A DNA stretch of 64,000 bases. It comes from Ensifer sp. IC4062 (GTDB lineage: Bacteria; Pseudomonadota; Alphaproteobacteria; Rhizobiales; Rhizobiaceae). Made by a program: the position numbers and the translations under genes. This document shows positions 27,965 through 37,800 of the stretch, piece by piece. The stretch spans positions 1 to 64,000 of the forward strand of contig NZ_JADYVD010000001.1 in the NCBI RefSeq assembly GCF_020193575.1, written 5' to 3'. Position 1 is the stretch's first letter; every line of letters starts with the position of its first letter. The notes beneath the pieces are model-generated. The model had not been told where the DNA came from, ran no database searches, and saw only the letters and a list, made by a program, of their open reading frames with translations.

Positions 27965-28896
27965 GCGACCTCCTCCTGCTCATCGCCCTCATGGCGCTCG
28001 GTCCGTTCCTGCTCCTCGAGGGTTTGCTCGCCCGTTACGAGCTGATGGTCTACACCATCGGCCGGCGCGCGCCGGCCGCCACGCTCCCACCGGAGGTGCC
28101 CTACGCTAGGGGTGCCGATCCAGGGCGACCTCCTGACGCCTACGTGGTCTATCTGGACGGGATCGGCAAGCGCCGCTTCACCGATACGCGCGACGGCGGT
28201 CAGCTCGTCAAGGCCGTCATCGCCGGAGCACCGGAGCTGCGCTTGCTGGGCCAAGTCCAGCCCTACTCGCCCCTAGCGGAGCCGCTCGTCGGGCGCCCGG
28301 TGTGGGACTGGCTCCGGCGCCACGTCGGCATCACTCTGTTCCTGCACAACGTCATGCAGACCCTTGTGGCCGCCGACCGCCGGTACCGCCCGCTGTATAA
28401 CCGGGCAGTGGGCGCCCAGATCGCCGACCAGCTCCGGCTCGCGGGCTACGAGCCCGCCAGCGGCATACCGGTCGTCCTGCTCTGCTACAGCGGTGGTGCC
28501 CAAGTGGCCACCGGCGCGGTCGAGGAGCTCTTCACCCGCCTCCGCGCTCCTCTGTGGCTGATCACGCTCGGCGGTTTCCACAACGGCGCCAACGATCTCA
28601 CGCATGCGCTCCACCTGTACCGGCTCACCAGCGCGAACGACTGGATCGAGCGGATTGGCGTCGGACTCTTCCCCCAGCGCTGGCGCCTGTGGCGGGGCAG
28701 CGCCTGGAACCAGGCCCTGCACGCTGGCAAGATCACTGTGCATCCGCTCGACCCGGCAGCCCACGTCGGGCCGAAGAGCTACATCAGCCCGACGGCGCGG
28801 CTCGCCGACGGGCGCAGCTATCTCGACCGCACCACCGAGACCGTGATCGGCATCATCCGGCGCGACTGCACGACAAAAATCCCCGGAAGGAGATAA
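27961..28896 (+). CDS. Membrane-anchored alpha/beta-hydrolase-like protein of unknown function
   Basis: A 311-residue protein with a GTG start at 27961 overlapping the previous TGA. Residues about 2-25 form one N-terminal membrane segment (LLLLIALMALGPFLLLEGLL). The soluble part has YVVYLDGIGK, then VVLLCYSGGAQVATGAVEEL, in which YSGGA is a nucleophile-elbow pattern (G/C-x-S-x-G) of alpha/beta hydrolases, followed by LITLGGFHNGAND. A catalytic Ser in CYSGG is inferred. The C-terminal end (TTKIPGRR) may be altered by the cassette's right edge, since rhizobial non-coding DNA follows at once. It is the last gene of the actinobacterial-like cassette. Confidence 0.6.
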   Translation: MSDLLLLIALMALGPFLLLEGLLARYELMVYTIGRRAPAATLPPEVPYARGADPGRPPDAYVVYLDGIGKRRFTDTRDGGQLVKAVIAGAPELRLLGQVQPYSPLAEPLVGRPVWDWLRRHVGITLFLHNVMQTLVAADRRYRPLYNRAVGAQIADQLRLAGYEPASGIPVVLLCYSGGAQVATGAVEELFTRLRAPLWLITLGGFHNGANDLTHALHLYRLTSANDWIERIGVGLFPQRWRLWRGSAWNQALHAGKITVHPLDPAAHVGPKSYISPTARLADGRSYLDRTTETVIGIIRRDCTTKIPGRR

Positions 28897-29243
28897 AGGG
28901 ACGGATTGAGGCTGATCCTCCCTCGGCGAGAGCGTGCTTGAGGCCTAGATCAACGAAGGTTCCGTTGTCAAAGCCCCATGGCCGGCCTGAAGTTTTACGT
29001 TCGGCGCGCCGGCAGAAGCTCTCGGCCGCCCACGTCTCAGGCGAGTCCGGTCGATCGTGTCCCCCGGTTCGTGAAGGCAGGTATTGCTGAACAGAGCCGC
29101 AGAACTCGTGCGCGGAAAGCCGCGAGCCGTGAAAACTGCGCCAGTGACTGGTGTGGTTGCTGACGGGGTAACGTGCGGCATGCTATCAATGGATGCGGGC
29201 ACGAAAGCTTGTGCGGCTAGTTCATCGGCATAGGGAGGATACG
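28897..29243. other. Gap without a recognisable gene
   Basis: Nothing with family features on either strand. Base composition drops back from the very GC-rich cassette to the rhizobial average. The right edge of the transferred segment therefore lies close to 28900. The last bases hold the ribosome site GGGAGGA of the next gene. Confidence 0.5.
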
Positions 29244-29816
29244 ATGTCCAACTACAAAGTCGGGTATTTTGTCGGCAGCCTCGCCAAGGGGTCGCTCAAT
29301 CGCAAACTTGCGAATGCTCTGGTACGATTGGCACCCGACGAAGTTGAGATGCGCGAGATCGCTTTTGGAGACCTGCCACTCTACAGCTATGACTACGATG
29401 CAGACTTTCCGAAGGTCGCAAGGGATTTCAAGGACGCAATCGCCGCCGTCGATGCGGTGCTCTTCGTGACGCCTGAATACAATAGATCGATTCCCGGAGG
29501 GTTGAAGAACGCCATCGATTGGGCGAGCCGGCCCTGGGGGCAGAACTCATTCACCAGGAAGCCGTCCGGGATCATCGGCACCTCTCCGGGTGCGATCGGC
29601 ACGGCAGTCGGGCAGCAGCACCTGAAGAGCATCCTTAGCTTCTGCAACTCGCCGATGATGAATGCTATCGAAGCCTATATCCAGTTCACGCCTGACCTGA
29701 TCTCGGACGACGGGGTGGTCAATTCCGAGTCGACCGAGAATTTTTTGCGGGACTACATGAGCGAGTTCAGCAACTTTATCGGACGCGTATTCACGGTTTT
29801 TCCGCGCTCTTCCTGA
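29244..29816 (+). CDS. NADPH-dependent FMN reductase (ChrR/YieF family)
   Basis: A 190-residue flavodoxin-fold reductase. The phosphate loop GSLAKGSLNRKLANAL binds FMN, and VTPEYNRSIPGGLKNAIDWA is the family signature. Members reduce quinones, chromate or azo compounds with two electrons and are often oxidative-stress genes. The ATG at 29244 follows GGGAGGA. The gene stands alone between gene-poor stretches, so its role cannot be narrowed from context. Confidence 0.9.
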   Translation: MSNYKVGYFVGSLAKGSLNRKLANALVRLAPDEVEMREIAFGDLPLYSYDYDADFPKVARDFKDAIAAVDAVLFVTPEYNRSIPGGLKNAIDWASRPWGQNSFTRKPSGIIGTSPGAIGTAVGQQHLKSILSFCNSPMMNAIEAYIQFTPDLISDDGVVNSESTENFLRDYMSEFSNFIGRVFTVFPRSS

Positions 29817-30256
29817 GCTTTTGGTAGCAATGGCCGCCAAAACCTGGCTAGAACAGGAGCGCCGCTCGTCTGTCGTCTGACGGCACTGGGCGCCGGGCTC
29901 TCCGGCATGGGCCGGGATGATCAGCGCGCCGCAGCGCAGACGGGGGCGCAGGTTTCGATTGAATGGGACGGTGCGGGGCGAGGGATCCCGCGTCCTCGCC
30001 AGCCGGATCGTTGCGATCGGCACGAGCGTAGTGCGCGCGCTTGAGGCCGCCGTCAATCAGAATTAGGCCGCAGTGCTCGAGACCTCTCATCAAGGCGTGG
30101 TCATGGAGTCGGCACGATCGACGGTGTTTCCTGCGCTCGGCCCGCCCAAGTGAAAATCTAAGCGATGAGATCTCCGCATTCGCATCGTCTCACCGTGGGC
30201 CTTTCCAAGTGGTCGCGGAGAGTTACATATGTGTAATCGTCCTGATCTTGGCCGCC
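29817..30256. other. Gap without a recognisable gene
   Basis: No frame with family features. The region just before 30257 continues in frame with the next gene (ICVIVLILAA), so the ABC ATPase could start further upstream at a TTG or CTG codon, but the domain itself begins at the ATG. No clear promoter was identified. Confidence 0.4.
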
Positions 30257-30913
30257 ATGGTGATCGCTCTCCGCAATCTTAGGAAATCCTACGGGACTGC
30301 CGAAGGGCGGCTTGAAGTATTGAGAGGGATCAATCTCGATCTCAGCGCGGGAGACAGGATTGCCCTGACAGGGGAGTCTGGCAGCGGTAAGAGCACACTC
30401 CTGCATCTCGTAGCCGGCCTCGACCGCCCGGACTCCGGCGAGATCGTGATCGGGGGCCGAGACATTTCCAAGCTGAACGAGCGGGAACGCGCTGCCTACA
30501 GGCGGACAGAAGTCGGCGTCGTATTTCAGCAGTTCAACCTTGTCCCCTCACTGGACGTGGCCGCGAATATCGCTTTCCACGCCAAGCTTGCGGGACGCCA
30601 CGATACGGAGTGGGAAAATGAACTCGTGGAGCGCCTCGGAATCGGGGCGCTGCTGACCAGATTTCCAGAGCAGCTTTCCACTGGACAGCAGCAGCGGGTG
30701 GCGATCGGACGAACCCTTGCCGCGCGTCCCGGGTTGATGCTGGCGGACGAACCCACAGGAAATCTGGACGAGGCCAACGGAGACGCCGTCCTGGAACTGA
30801 TGCTCTCGCTTTCGAAGGGAACCGGATCGACGCTGCTCCTGGTGACACACTCGCAAAGACTGGCGGATAGGCTCGACCGGCAGGTGCATTTGCGATCCGG
30901 AAAGCTCGAATGA
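30257..30913 (+). CDS. ABC transporter ATPase, LolD/MacB type
   Basis: A 218-residue ATPase: Walker A GESGSGKST, Q-loop in VVFQQFNLVPSL, signature LSTGQQQR (variant of LSGGQ), Walker B LMLADEPTGNLD, switch LVTHSQRLADRL. The size and the EPTGNLD motif place it with the LolD/MacB/FtsE group, which drives FtsX-type permeases involved in lipid or lipoprotein release. Its end overlaps the permease start by four bases. The start codon is not certain. Confidence 0.88.
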   Translation: MVIALRNLRKSYGTAEGRLEVLRGINLDLSAGDRIALTGESGSGKSTLLHLVAGLDRPDSGEIVIGGRDISKLNERERAAYRRTEVGVVFQQFNLVPSLDVAANIAFHAKLAGRHDTEWENELVERLGIGALLTRFPEQLSTGQQQRVAIGRTLAARPGLMLADEPTGNLDEANGDAVLELMLSLSKGTGSTLLLVTHSQRLADRLDRQVHLRSGKLE

Positions 30914-33321
30914 CGACGTGGATCGCAGCTACGGCACTTCTGTCCCACTGGCGACGACGCCCGCTGCAACTTGGCGCTCTCTTGTTGGGCCTGGCGCTGG
31001 CGACTGCTCTGTGGTCCGGAGTGCAGGCGATCAACGCAGAAGCCCGCGCGAGCTACGCCCGCGCCGCGGCTGTGCTCGATCAAAACGGGTTGGCGCACCT
31101 CGTCTCATCGAACGGCCGCCCGATTTCTCAGTCCGCCTTCGTGCGGCTCAGGCGAGCGGGCTGGAAGGTCTCGCCAGTTTTGGAGGGGGAATATCGGTTC
31201 GGAGCCACCCGCTTAAGGGTGATTGGCATAGACCCGCTGACGATGCCCGCAGAGACGCAGACCGTCGATCTGGGAAATGCCGAGGACTTGCTATCCTTTA
31301 TCACCCCGCCGGGCACGCTCGTCGTCTCTCCTGAAACAGCGGAGAAGATTCGGGGGCAGACCGGTCTCGCACTGCGTGTTTCGGATCGGATGCTCAACGG
31401 TGCCGCCTTCATCGATATTGGCATGGCCCAGAGGCTATTACGAAGGGACGGCGAACTCAGTCGGATCGTGATCGCCGAAAACCAACGTCCCGGTCTGGAA
31501 CCGCTCGGAAAGCTTGTTCCGACGCTCTCGGTTCGCGAGCCGAATGCACAAACCGACGTCGAGCATCTTACCGAGAGCCTCCATCTCAATTTGACGGCCT
31601 TCGGTTTTCTCGCCTTCGCGGTAGGGTTGCTAATCGTGTACTCGACCATCGGTCTCGCCTTCGAGCAACGGCGGCCGACCTTCAGAACCCTTCGCTGCCT
31701 TGGAGTTTCACTGAGGGGACTTGCGGTTTTGCTGCTTACTGAGCTCGTCCTTTTCGCCGTTGCCGCCGGGGCGGTCGGTGTCGCCATTGGATATCTGGTC
31801 GCGTCGCTGCTGCTACCCGGAGTGGCCGCAACCATTGAAGGACTCTACGGAGCCAGCGTGCCTGGCACGCTTTCTCTACGGCCGGAGTGGTGGGTATCGG
31901 GCTTTGCCATCGCAGTGGCCGGAACATTGGTTTCGTCGGCACAGAGCCTGTTGCGCTTGATGAGGATGCCTTTGCTGGCGGCGGCTCAGCCTCAGGCCTG
32001 GGGGCGATCGTCGGAAAAGGGGCGGCGGTTTCAGGTGCTCGCCGCCGCGGCTTTGCTAGCCCTCTCGGGGGCCCTTCTTCTGTGGGCCGATGGACTCCAG
32101 GCGGGCTTTGGCGTGCTTGGCTGTCTGCTGCTCGGGGCGGCGCTACTTCTCCCCGCCGTGCTCTCCGGATTCCTCACCTTGATGCAACGGACGTCTTCGC
32201 ATGCGCTCGTCACATGGTTCTGGGCCGACGCGCGGCAGCAGCTTCCCGGACTTTCCCTTGCGCTCATGGCATTGCTTCTTGCGCTGGCCGCAAACGTAGG
32301 CGTTGGAACCATGGTGTCGAGCTTCCGTCTCACGTTTGTCGGCTGGCTCGACCAACGCCTCGCTGCGGAGCTTTACGTCGCTGCCCGGAATGAAGGCGAG
32401 GCAGACAGGCTCAGGGCATGGCTCGCAACCAAGGTGGAGTCGGTGCTGCCGATCTCCAGCGTAGACGCCGAGATCCGGGGGCAGTCGATGCAGATCTTCG
32501 GTGTCGTTGACGATCCGACCTACAGGAAGCACTGGCCCCTGATCGTTGGCATGCCGGACGTCTGGGATCAGGTGGCGTCCGGTAAAGGGGTGCTGGTGAA
32601 TGAACAGTTCTGGAGGCGGGAGCGGCTCCGCATCGGCGATAAACTGGATTTGGCGAGCGACTGGAAGGCGGCCGTTGTCGGCGTCTATTCGGATTACGGA
32701 AACCCAAAGGGCCAGGTCATCGCCGGAATAAACGCCCTGACCTCTCGCTACCGGCACGTCTCGCGCCTGCGGTACGGTCTGAGGGTCCCGCCTGATCAGG
32801 TTGCGGACCTACGTTCGAACCTCTCGGACGAATTCGGACTACCACCGGAGAACATTCTCGATCAAGCGGCACTGAAGGAACAGTCACGGCGGATATTCGA
32901 TCGCACATTCTTGGTTACTGGCGCGTTGAACATATTCACGCTTGGGGTTGCGGCATTGGCTATGTTCTCAAGCCTGCTCACGCTTTCGGAAATGCGCCTC
33001 CCGCAGCTTGCGCCCGTATGGGCAACGGGGGTGACTAGACGCGAGCTCGCTCTTCTCGAGCTTCTGCGGACGCTGGTGCTCTGGCTGGCGACATTCATTG
33101 CTGCTTTGCCGCTCGGCCTGGCGTTGGCGTGGGTGCTTCTCGCTGTGGTGAACGTCGAAGCCTTCGGCTGGCGTCTGCCGATGTATATCTTTCCTTACGA
33201 GTGGATCAGGCTCGGTCTCGTCGCACTCGCCGCTGCGGTCGTTTCCGTATTCATCCCGCTTCGCCGGCTGGCGGGACTCGCGCCGGCGGAACTTCTGAAG
33301 GTATTCGCCGATGAGCGTTAG
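30910..33321 (+). CDS. FtsX-family ABC permease
   Basis: An 803-residue membrane protein with an N-terminal membrane segment (LLGLALATALWSGVQAI), a large periplasmic part, a central block of membrane segments (about 220-440), a second periplasmic part, and a final group of three segments (ITLGVAALAMFSSLLTL-like region, then VLWLATFIAALPLGLALAWV). Two FtsX-type permease units fit a full-length, self-sufficient exporter with the LolD-like ATPase. It probably moves a lipid or lipophilic substrate, or works on an outer-membrane-directed one. Coupled to the ATPase upstream, and overlapping the AttH-like gene downstream by 11 bases. Confidence 0.87.
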   Translation: MTTWIAATALLSHWRRRPLQLGALLLGLALATALWSGVQAINAEARASYARAAAVLDQNGLAHLVSSNGRPISQSAFVRLRRAGWKVSPVLEGEYRFGATRLRVIGIDPLTMPAETQTVDLGNAEDLLSFITPPGTLVVSPETAEKIRGQTGLALRVSDRMLNGAAFIDIGMAQRLLRRDGELSRIVIAENQRPGLEPLGKLVPTLSVREPNAQTDVEHLTESLHLNLTAFGFLAFAVGLLIVYSTIGLAFEQRRPTFRTLRCLGVSLRGLAVLLLTELVLFAVAAGAVGVAIGYLVASLLLPGVAATIEGLYGASVPGTLSLRPEWWVSGFAIAVAGTLVSSAQSLLRLMRMPLLAAAQPQAWGRSSEKGRRFQVLAAAALLALSGALLLWADGLQAGFGVLGCLLLGAALLLPAVLSGFLTLMQRTSSHALVTWFWADARQQLPGLSLALMALLLALAANVGVGTMVSSFRLTFVGWLDQRLAAELYVAARNEGEADRLRAWLATKVESVLPISSVDAEIRGQSMQIFGVVDDPTYRKHWPLIVGMPDVWDQVASGKGVLVNEQFWRRERLRIGDKLDLASDWKAAVVGVYSDYGNPKGQVIAGINALTSRYRHVSRLRYGLRVPPDQVADLRSNLSDEFGLPPENILDQAALKEQSRRIFDRTFLVTGALNIFTLGVAALAMFSSLLTLSEMRLPQLAPVWATGVTRRELALLELLRTLVLWLATFIAALPLGLALAWVLLAVVNVEAFGWRLPMYIFPYEWIRLGLVALAAAVVSVFIPLRRLAGLAPAELLKVFADER

Positions 33322-34384
33322 ATCGATTGCGATTGCTTTTGCGGTGACGACCATGGCCAGCTTGTCCGGAAGCCAAGCGGCCTACCAGGGGTTTGCTGGC
33401 CTTGGGTCCGCGGACGAAGGGTTTTCGGTGCCGCAGCCCGGCCGGCTGTTCCGTTTCCCCGCCGATCACGGCCCACATCCGGACTTCCGGATAGAGTGGT
33501 GGTATCTGACGGCCAATCTTGAAGCTCCCGACGGGACTCAGTACGGAGCGCAGTGGACCTTGTTTCGGTCAGCGCTTGCTCCAAGGGAGGCCAACGGGTG
33601 GTCTAGCCCACAGCTGTGGATGGGCCACGCAGCCGTCACCACTTCAGAGGACCACTTCGTTGCAGAACGTATTTCACGCGGGGGAGTGGGGCAGGCTGGG
33701 GTTGTCGCGGAGCCGTTCGCGGCCTGGATCGATGACTGGCAGATGAAGGGACATGCAATCCCGGGAGCGGATCAATTGGCTGTCATCCGCCTGTCTGCAA
33801 CGGCAGAGGAATTCGGCTACGAACTCTACCTATCGGCCACCGGCCCGCTGGTGCCGCAGGGCGATAACGGCTATTCGGTGAAATCAGCGAAGGGGCAGGC
33901 CAGCTATTACTATTCGCAACCTTTTTATGCGGTGAGCGGCTCGCTTTCGCTGCCCAACGGGGATATCGCGGTGACGGGGAAGGCTTGGCTTGACCGCGAG
34001 TGGTCATCACAGCCGCTGGCGGAAGACCAGACTGGGTGGGACTGGTTCTCGCTGCATCTCGATACAGGGGAGAAGCTCATGGGCTTCCGTCTCAGAGATG
34101 AAGGTGAGGGATTTACCTCCGCCACCTGGATCACTGCGGATGGGCGACCGGACGCCTTACCCGCGGGAGCTCTCAAGATTGTCCCCGTGCGAACCGCCAA
34201 CGTCGCAGGACGTCAAATTCCTGTTTCCTGGAACGTCCAGATTCCCGGTCGCGGCTTTGACGTCACAACCGAGCCTCTGAACGAGCAAGCATGGATGTCA
34301 ACGTCCATACCATATTGGGAAGGCCCGATCGCCTTTAGGGGCAGTGTCAGTGGGAGAGGCTACCTGGAGATGACCGGGTACTAG
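33311..34384 (+). CDS. AttH/CrtC-like secreted lipocalin-fold protein
   Basis: A 357-residue protein with a signal peptide (AIAFAVTTMASLSGSQAA) and the AttH/hydroxyneurosporene-hydratase-like fold: HPDFRIEWWYLTANLEAP, then a central QWTLFR, and WLDREWSSQPLAEDQTGWDW. Members are periplasmic or membrane-associated and are frequently encoded beside LolD/FtsX-type ABC systems, as here. The true reaction of the bacterial AttH group is not established, and catalysis as a hydratase is not implied. The start at ATG 33311 overlaps the permease gene, so the three genes form one operon. Confidence 0.82.
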   Translation: MSVRSIAIAFAVTTMASLSGSQAAYQGFAGLGSADEGFSVPQPGRLFRFPADHGPHPDFRIEWWYLTANLEAPDGTQYGAQWTLFRSALAPREANGWSSPQLWMGHAAVTTSEDHFVAERISRGGVGQAGVVAEPFAAWIDDWQMKGHAIPGADQLAVIRLSATAEEFGYELYLSATGPLVPQGDNGYSVKSAKGQASYYYSQPFYAVSGSLSLPNGDIAVTGKAWLDREWSSQPLAEDQTGWDWFSLHLDTGEKLMGFRLRDEGEGFTSATWITADGRPDALPAGALKIVPVRTANVAGRQIPVSWNVQIPGRGFDVTTEPLNEQAWMSTSIPYWEGPIAFRGSVSGRGYLEMTGY

Positions 34385-34479
34385 GCAAAGCCACGGCGTA
34401 GCGGGCAAGGGTAACTAAGCCGCACTCCTTCCGCAGATCGCGTTACGGAAGTCTCAATCACTCGTTCAGAACCGCGATC

Positions 34480-34860
34480 TCAGTTCCACGTGTGCAAGCA
34501 AAGTTTCCAAGAGCCGTCGCGCTGTTTTCGGAAGATGGTTACGATTGTGCCCTCAAAGCGCACTGACTTGCCGTCTTCTGCAAATCCAGTGGCCCACCAT
34601 TTGCCGTTCGCAAAAGCGAGGTTCCCTCCCTCTTCCACATCGAGCAGCTCAATTCCGTGATCCTTAACTCCAGCCGAGATCAGTTCGGCCCAAAAATCGT
34701 TGATCGCAGCCGTCCCTTTGACGACTGCATGGGTGTGCGGCAACACGGTAGCATCATCGGTGTACAGCGCCGCAACTGCGGCGGCGTCCCCGCCGTTGAA
34801 GGCGGCGTTCCATCGGTCGCTCGCTTCTTGCACGAAACCGCGGATATCCAATTCGGGCAT
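34480..34860 (-). CDS. NTF2-like/SnoaL-type small protein
   Basis: A 126-residue protein with the NTF2-like fold of the SgcJ/EcaC/DUF4440 group: ASDRWNAAFNGGDAAAVAAL, YTDDATVLPHTHAVVKG, then NGKWWATGFAEDGKSVRFEG. These proteins bind or transform small molecules, or act as dimeric accessory domains. It lies 11 bases downstream of the large cyclase gene on the same strand, so the two may be cotranscribed. Function unknown. Confidence 0.8.
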   Translation of the reverse strand: MPELDIRGFVQEASDRWNAAFNGGDAAAVAALYTDDATVLPHTHAVVKGTAAINDFWAELISAGVKDHGIELLDVEEGGNLAFANGKWWATGFAEDGKSVRFEGTIVTIFRKQRDGSWKLCLHTWN

Positions 34861-34871
34861 GGTCGCCTCCC

Positions 34872-37800
34872 TTACGCCGCTGGTGACTTTGGAGTGGTTG
34901 CGAGCAACTGCGCTGCCTTTAGGTCCGGCAATGCAAATCCTTCCGCAAAACTTTCGAGAATCGCAGTTAGCTCCCGCGCGCTAGTTTCGGTGTGTTCCAA
35001 TCGGGCAAGTCCCATCGCGGCGCGAAGCTCCCAAAAACGCGCACCTTGGGCTCGCGCCGTATGCAGGGCCCCCCGGAAACAATCCGCAGCTTTTTCCCCT
35101 GGCTCGACCTTGGACTGAAGCGCGGCCTCTCCTTGGAGACGAAGCACTTCGGCCGCAAACCAACGTTCGTTCGTCCGTTCGATGTCATCTTGTGCCCCCT
35201 GAAGCAGCCGGGTCGCTTCCCCTGCGTTGCCAGCTCTCATTTCAATTTGCGCCTGAACGGCGGCAAAGTATGGCAACATGTATCGCGCCCCGGTGCCTTT
35301 CCATTCCTCGATGCCCCTCTGGAGATCGGTCCTGGCACGATCGGTGTCGCCTTCTTCAGCGAATGCCCACGCCTGAAGCACGGTCGCGCCGGCTTGCCAT
35401 AACCGGAATCCCGCCTCTCCCGATATTTGCAACAGTTCGCCAGCACGAACCTTTGCCCCTTTGCAATCGCCCAGAATCTGGCGAATGACACCACCAAAGA
35501 ACAGGGGCAGCGCGAGACTGTTACGGTGCTCTAGGTTTCTCGCTTCAGCCGTCGCTTCGTCGTTGACAGTCAGTGCCTGTTCGGGAAAGCCGAGAGCCAA
35601 AAGACTCCGTGCCAAGTAGTCGAGGCACACAACACGCGGGTCGAACGCATATACGAAGGCGGGCGACCGGTGTTCCTGTGGGTCATAGAGCGTCAACGCC
35701 TCCTCCAGGTGGGCCCGAGCACGCGAAAACTCGCCTGCAGGCAGGGCGCAGACACCAGCCGCCCGATGCGCGAAGAACGAGAGCCCGCGGTCATTGCAGC
35801 TGTTGGCAAGTTCCAGCAGTCGATCGGCCGCGCGACGCGCTTCTGATAGTTCGGCGGAATAAAGGTGATACAAGCAAAGTCCGTAGAGAACGGGAAATGC
35901 TTCCCGCATTTCGTCGAGTTCCTCACAGATTTCCCTGGCTCGCAAATAGGCGGCACCCGTTTCAGGGGAAGCGAAGCCGTGAGCAGCCATCTGCGCACTT
36001 CCGATTGCCAACTGCAACGAGAGTTCGCGTCGCGTCCGTTCTGGCGAGGGCGCAAGGCTCGCCAATCCGTTCAGTGCATTCCCGAAACGCAGAAGAGCTT
36101 CCGATAACGAGGAACGCGACAGCGCCCGCCGCCCAGCTCGTTCGTGATACTCGACGGCCTTCTCGACAAGGGATGCCTGCTCGAAATGGTGAGCCAGCAA
36201 TTCGGGTTCGGCTGCGACGATCTCGGGAAACCGCTCCTCCAGGATTTGGGCAATTCGGACGTGCAACTGCTGCCGTCGACTCAAAAGCAGGCTCCCGTAG
36301 GCGGCATCCTGAACCAACGCGTGCTTGAAGGCGTAGCTAGCCTGACCTCTGCCGCCGCGCCGGAATACCAAACCTGCTGTGACGAGCTGTTCCGTCGCCA
36401 TCTCCAGTTCAGCCTCCGACATGCCGGTTGCCGCAGCAAGTAGATCGTGGCTGAACTCCCGCCCAATTACCGCACCAATTTGGGCGACCTCCCTCACTGA
36501 GGCGAGGCGATCGAGACGAGCCATCAGGGAATCGTGGAGAGTTGCGGGCACCGCAAGCGGAGGCAATGGGCCCGACAGCTTGTAGTCTTCGCCGGTTTCC
36601 TGGAGGAGGCCGGATTCCAGAACTACTTTTGTTAGTTCCTCGACGAAAAGCGGGACACCCTCGGTCTTTGCGAGTATCTGGTCGAGAACTGCCGACGGGA
36701 GGTGCTTTCCGCCCGCCATGGCATCGACAATCGAGGCCGTCTGGGCGCGGCTCAAACGGTTCAAGGTCAACAAGGTTGCGTGGGGGAGACCGTTCCACCG
36801 GACGGCCCCGTCCGGACGATAGGTGGCGATGAGCATGACCGGCAGCCGCTGAATGCGACCAACAATGCTGTCGAAAAGTTCGGCCGAAACCGGGTCAAGG
36901 TGGTGGGCGTCCTCCAGGAGCATGAGGACCGGTTTGCTGCCTGCGAGGACCTCTAACTGCTCGATCAAGACCTCGAATGTGCGCGCCTTTTGCATTTGCG
37001 GCATCAGGTCAAGCGTTGGGTAGCGATCGCCCGTGGGAATTGACAGCAAGGCTGCAATTAATGGGACGGCTAGCTGCGGCTTCCGGGCTGCCGCAAGCGC
37101 TTCCTCCAGGAAGCTCAGTTGTGTTTCAGGCGGATCGGTTCGGTTTATGTCGGCGGCGCGGAGCAGTTGGTCGATGATAGGATATAGCGCACTTTGCGCA
37201 TGATACGGCGAACAGAAGTAGCGCAAATATGTGACCGGTTCGCCTTTCAGCTGTTCGCGAAGCTCTTGTAGAATCCGCGACTTGCCGATACCCGCCTCGC
37301 CAAACAGCTCCACGACCTGTCCTTCTCCGGACGACGCAAGCTTCCATCGGTCAATCAGCACACCAATATCAAGGTCCCGGCCGACCAATGGCGCAGCAAC
37401 CCTTGTGTGGAGAGCATCGAAGCGGCCTTCAGCCCGGCTTTCTCCTGTTACCAGGTATGAGTTGGTGGGAGTGTCAAAGCCATGTAGCTTCTGCGGGCGT
37501 ATTCGCTTGACCTCGAAGAGCCTGCCCAGCAGCCGATATGTTAGTTCCGAAATCACAACCGTATCCGGCTCGGCGAGCTTCTGCAGCCGAGCTGCAAGAT
37601 TGGGGGTCTCTCCAGCCACGGCGTTTTCCTGGGCTGCGCCGGTCCCGATCAAGTCTCCCACAACAACAAGGCCGGTCGCTATGCCAACCCGGACGGACAA
37701 TTGCCGACTGTCCTTTGTGGAGACCGCCTTCACGGCTTCAACCGTGGCAAGCGCTGCTCGGACTGCCCGTTCCGCTTCTTCCTCGTGCGCCTGCGGCCAC

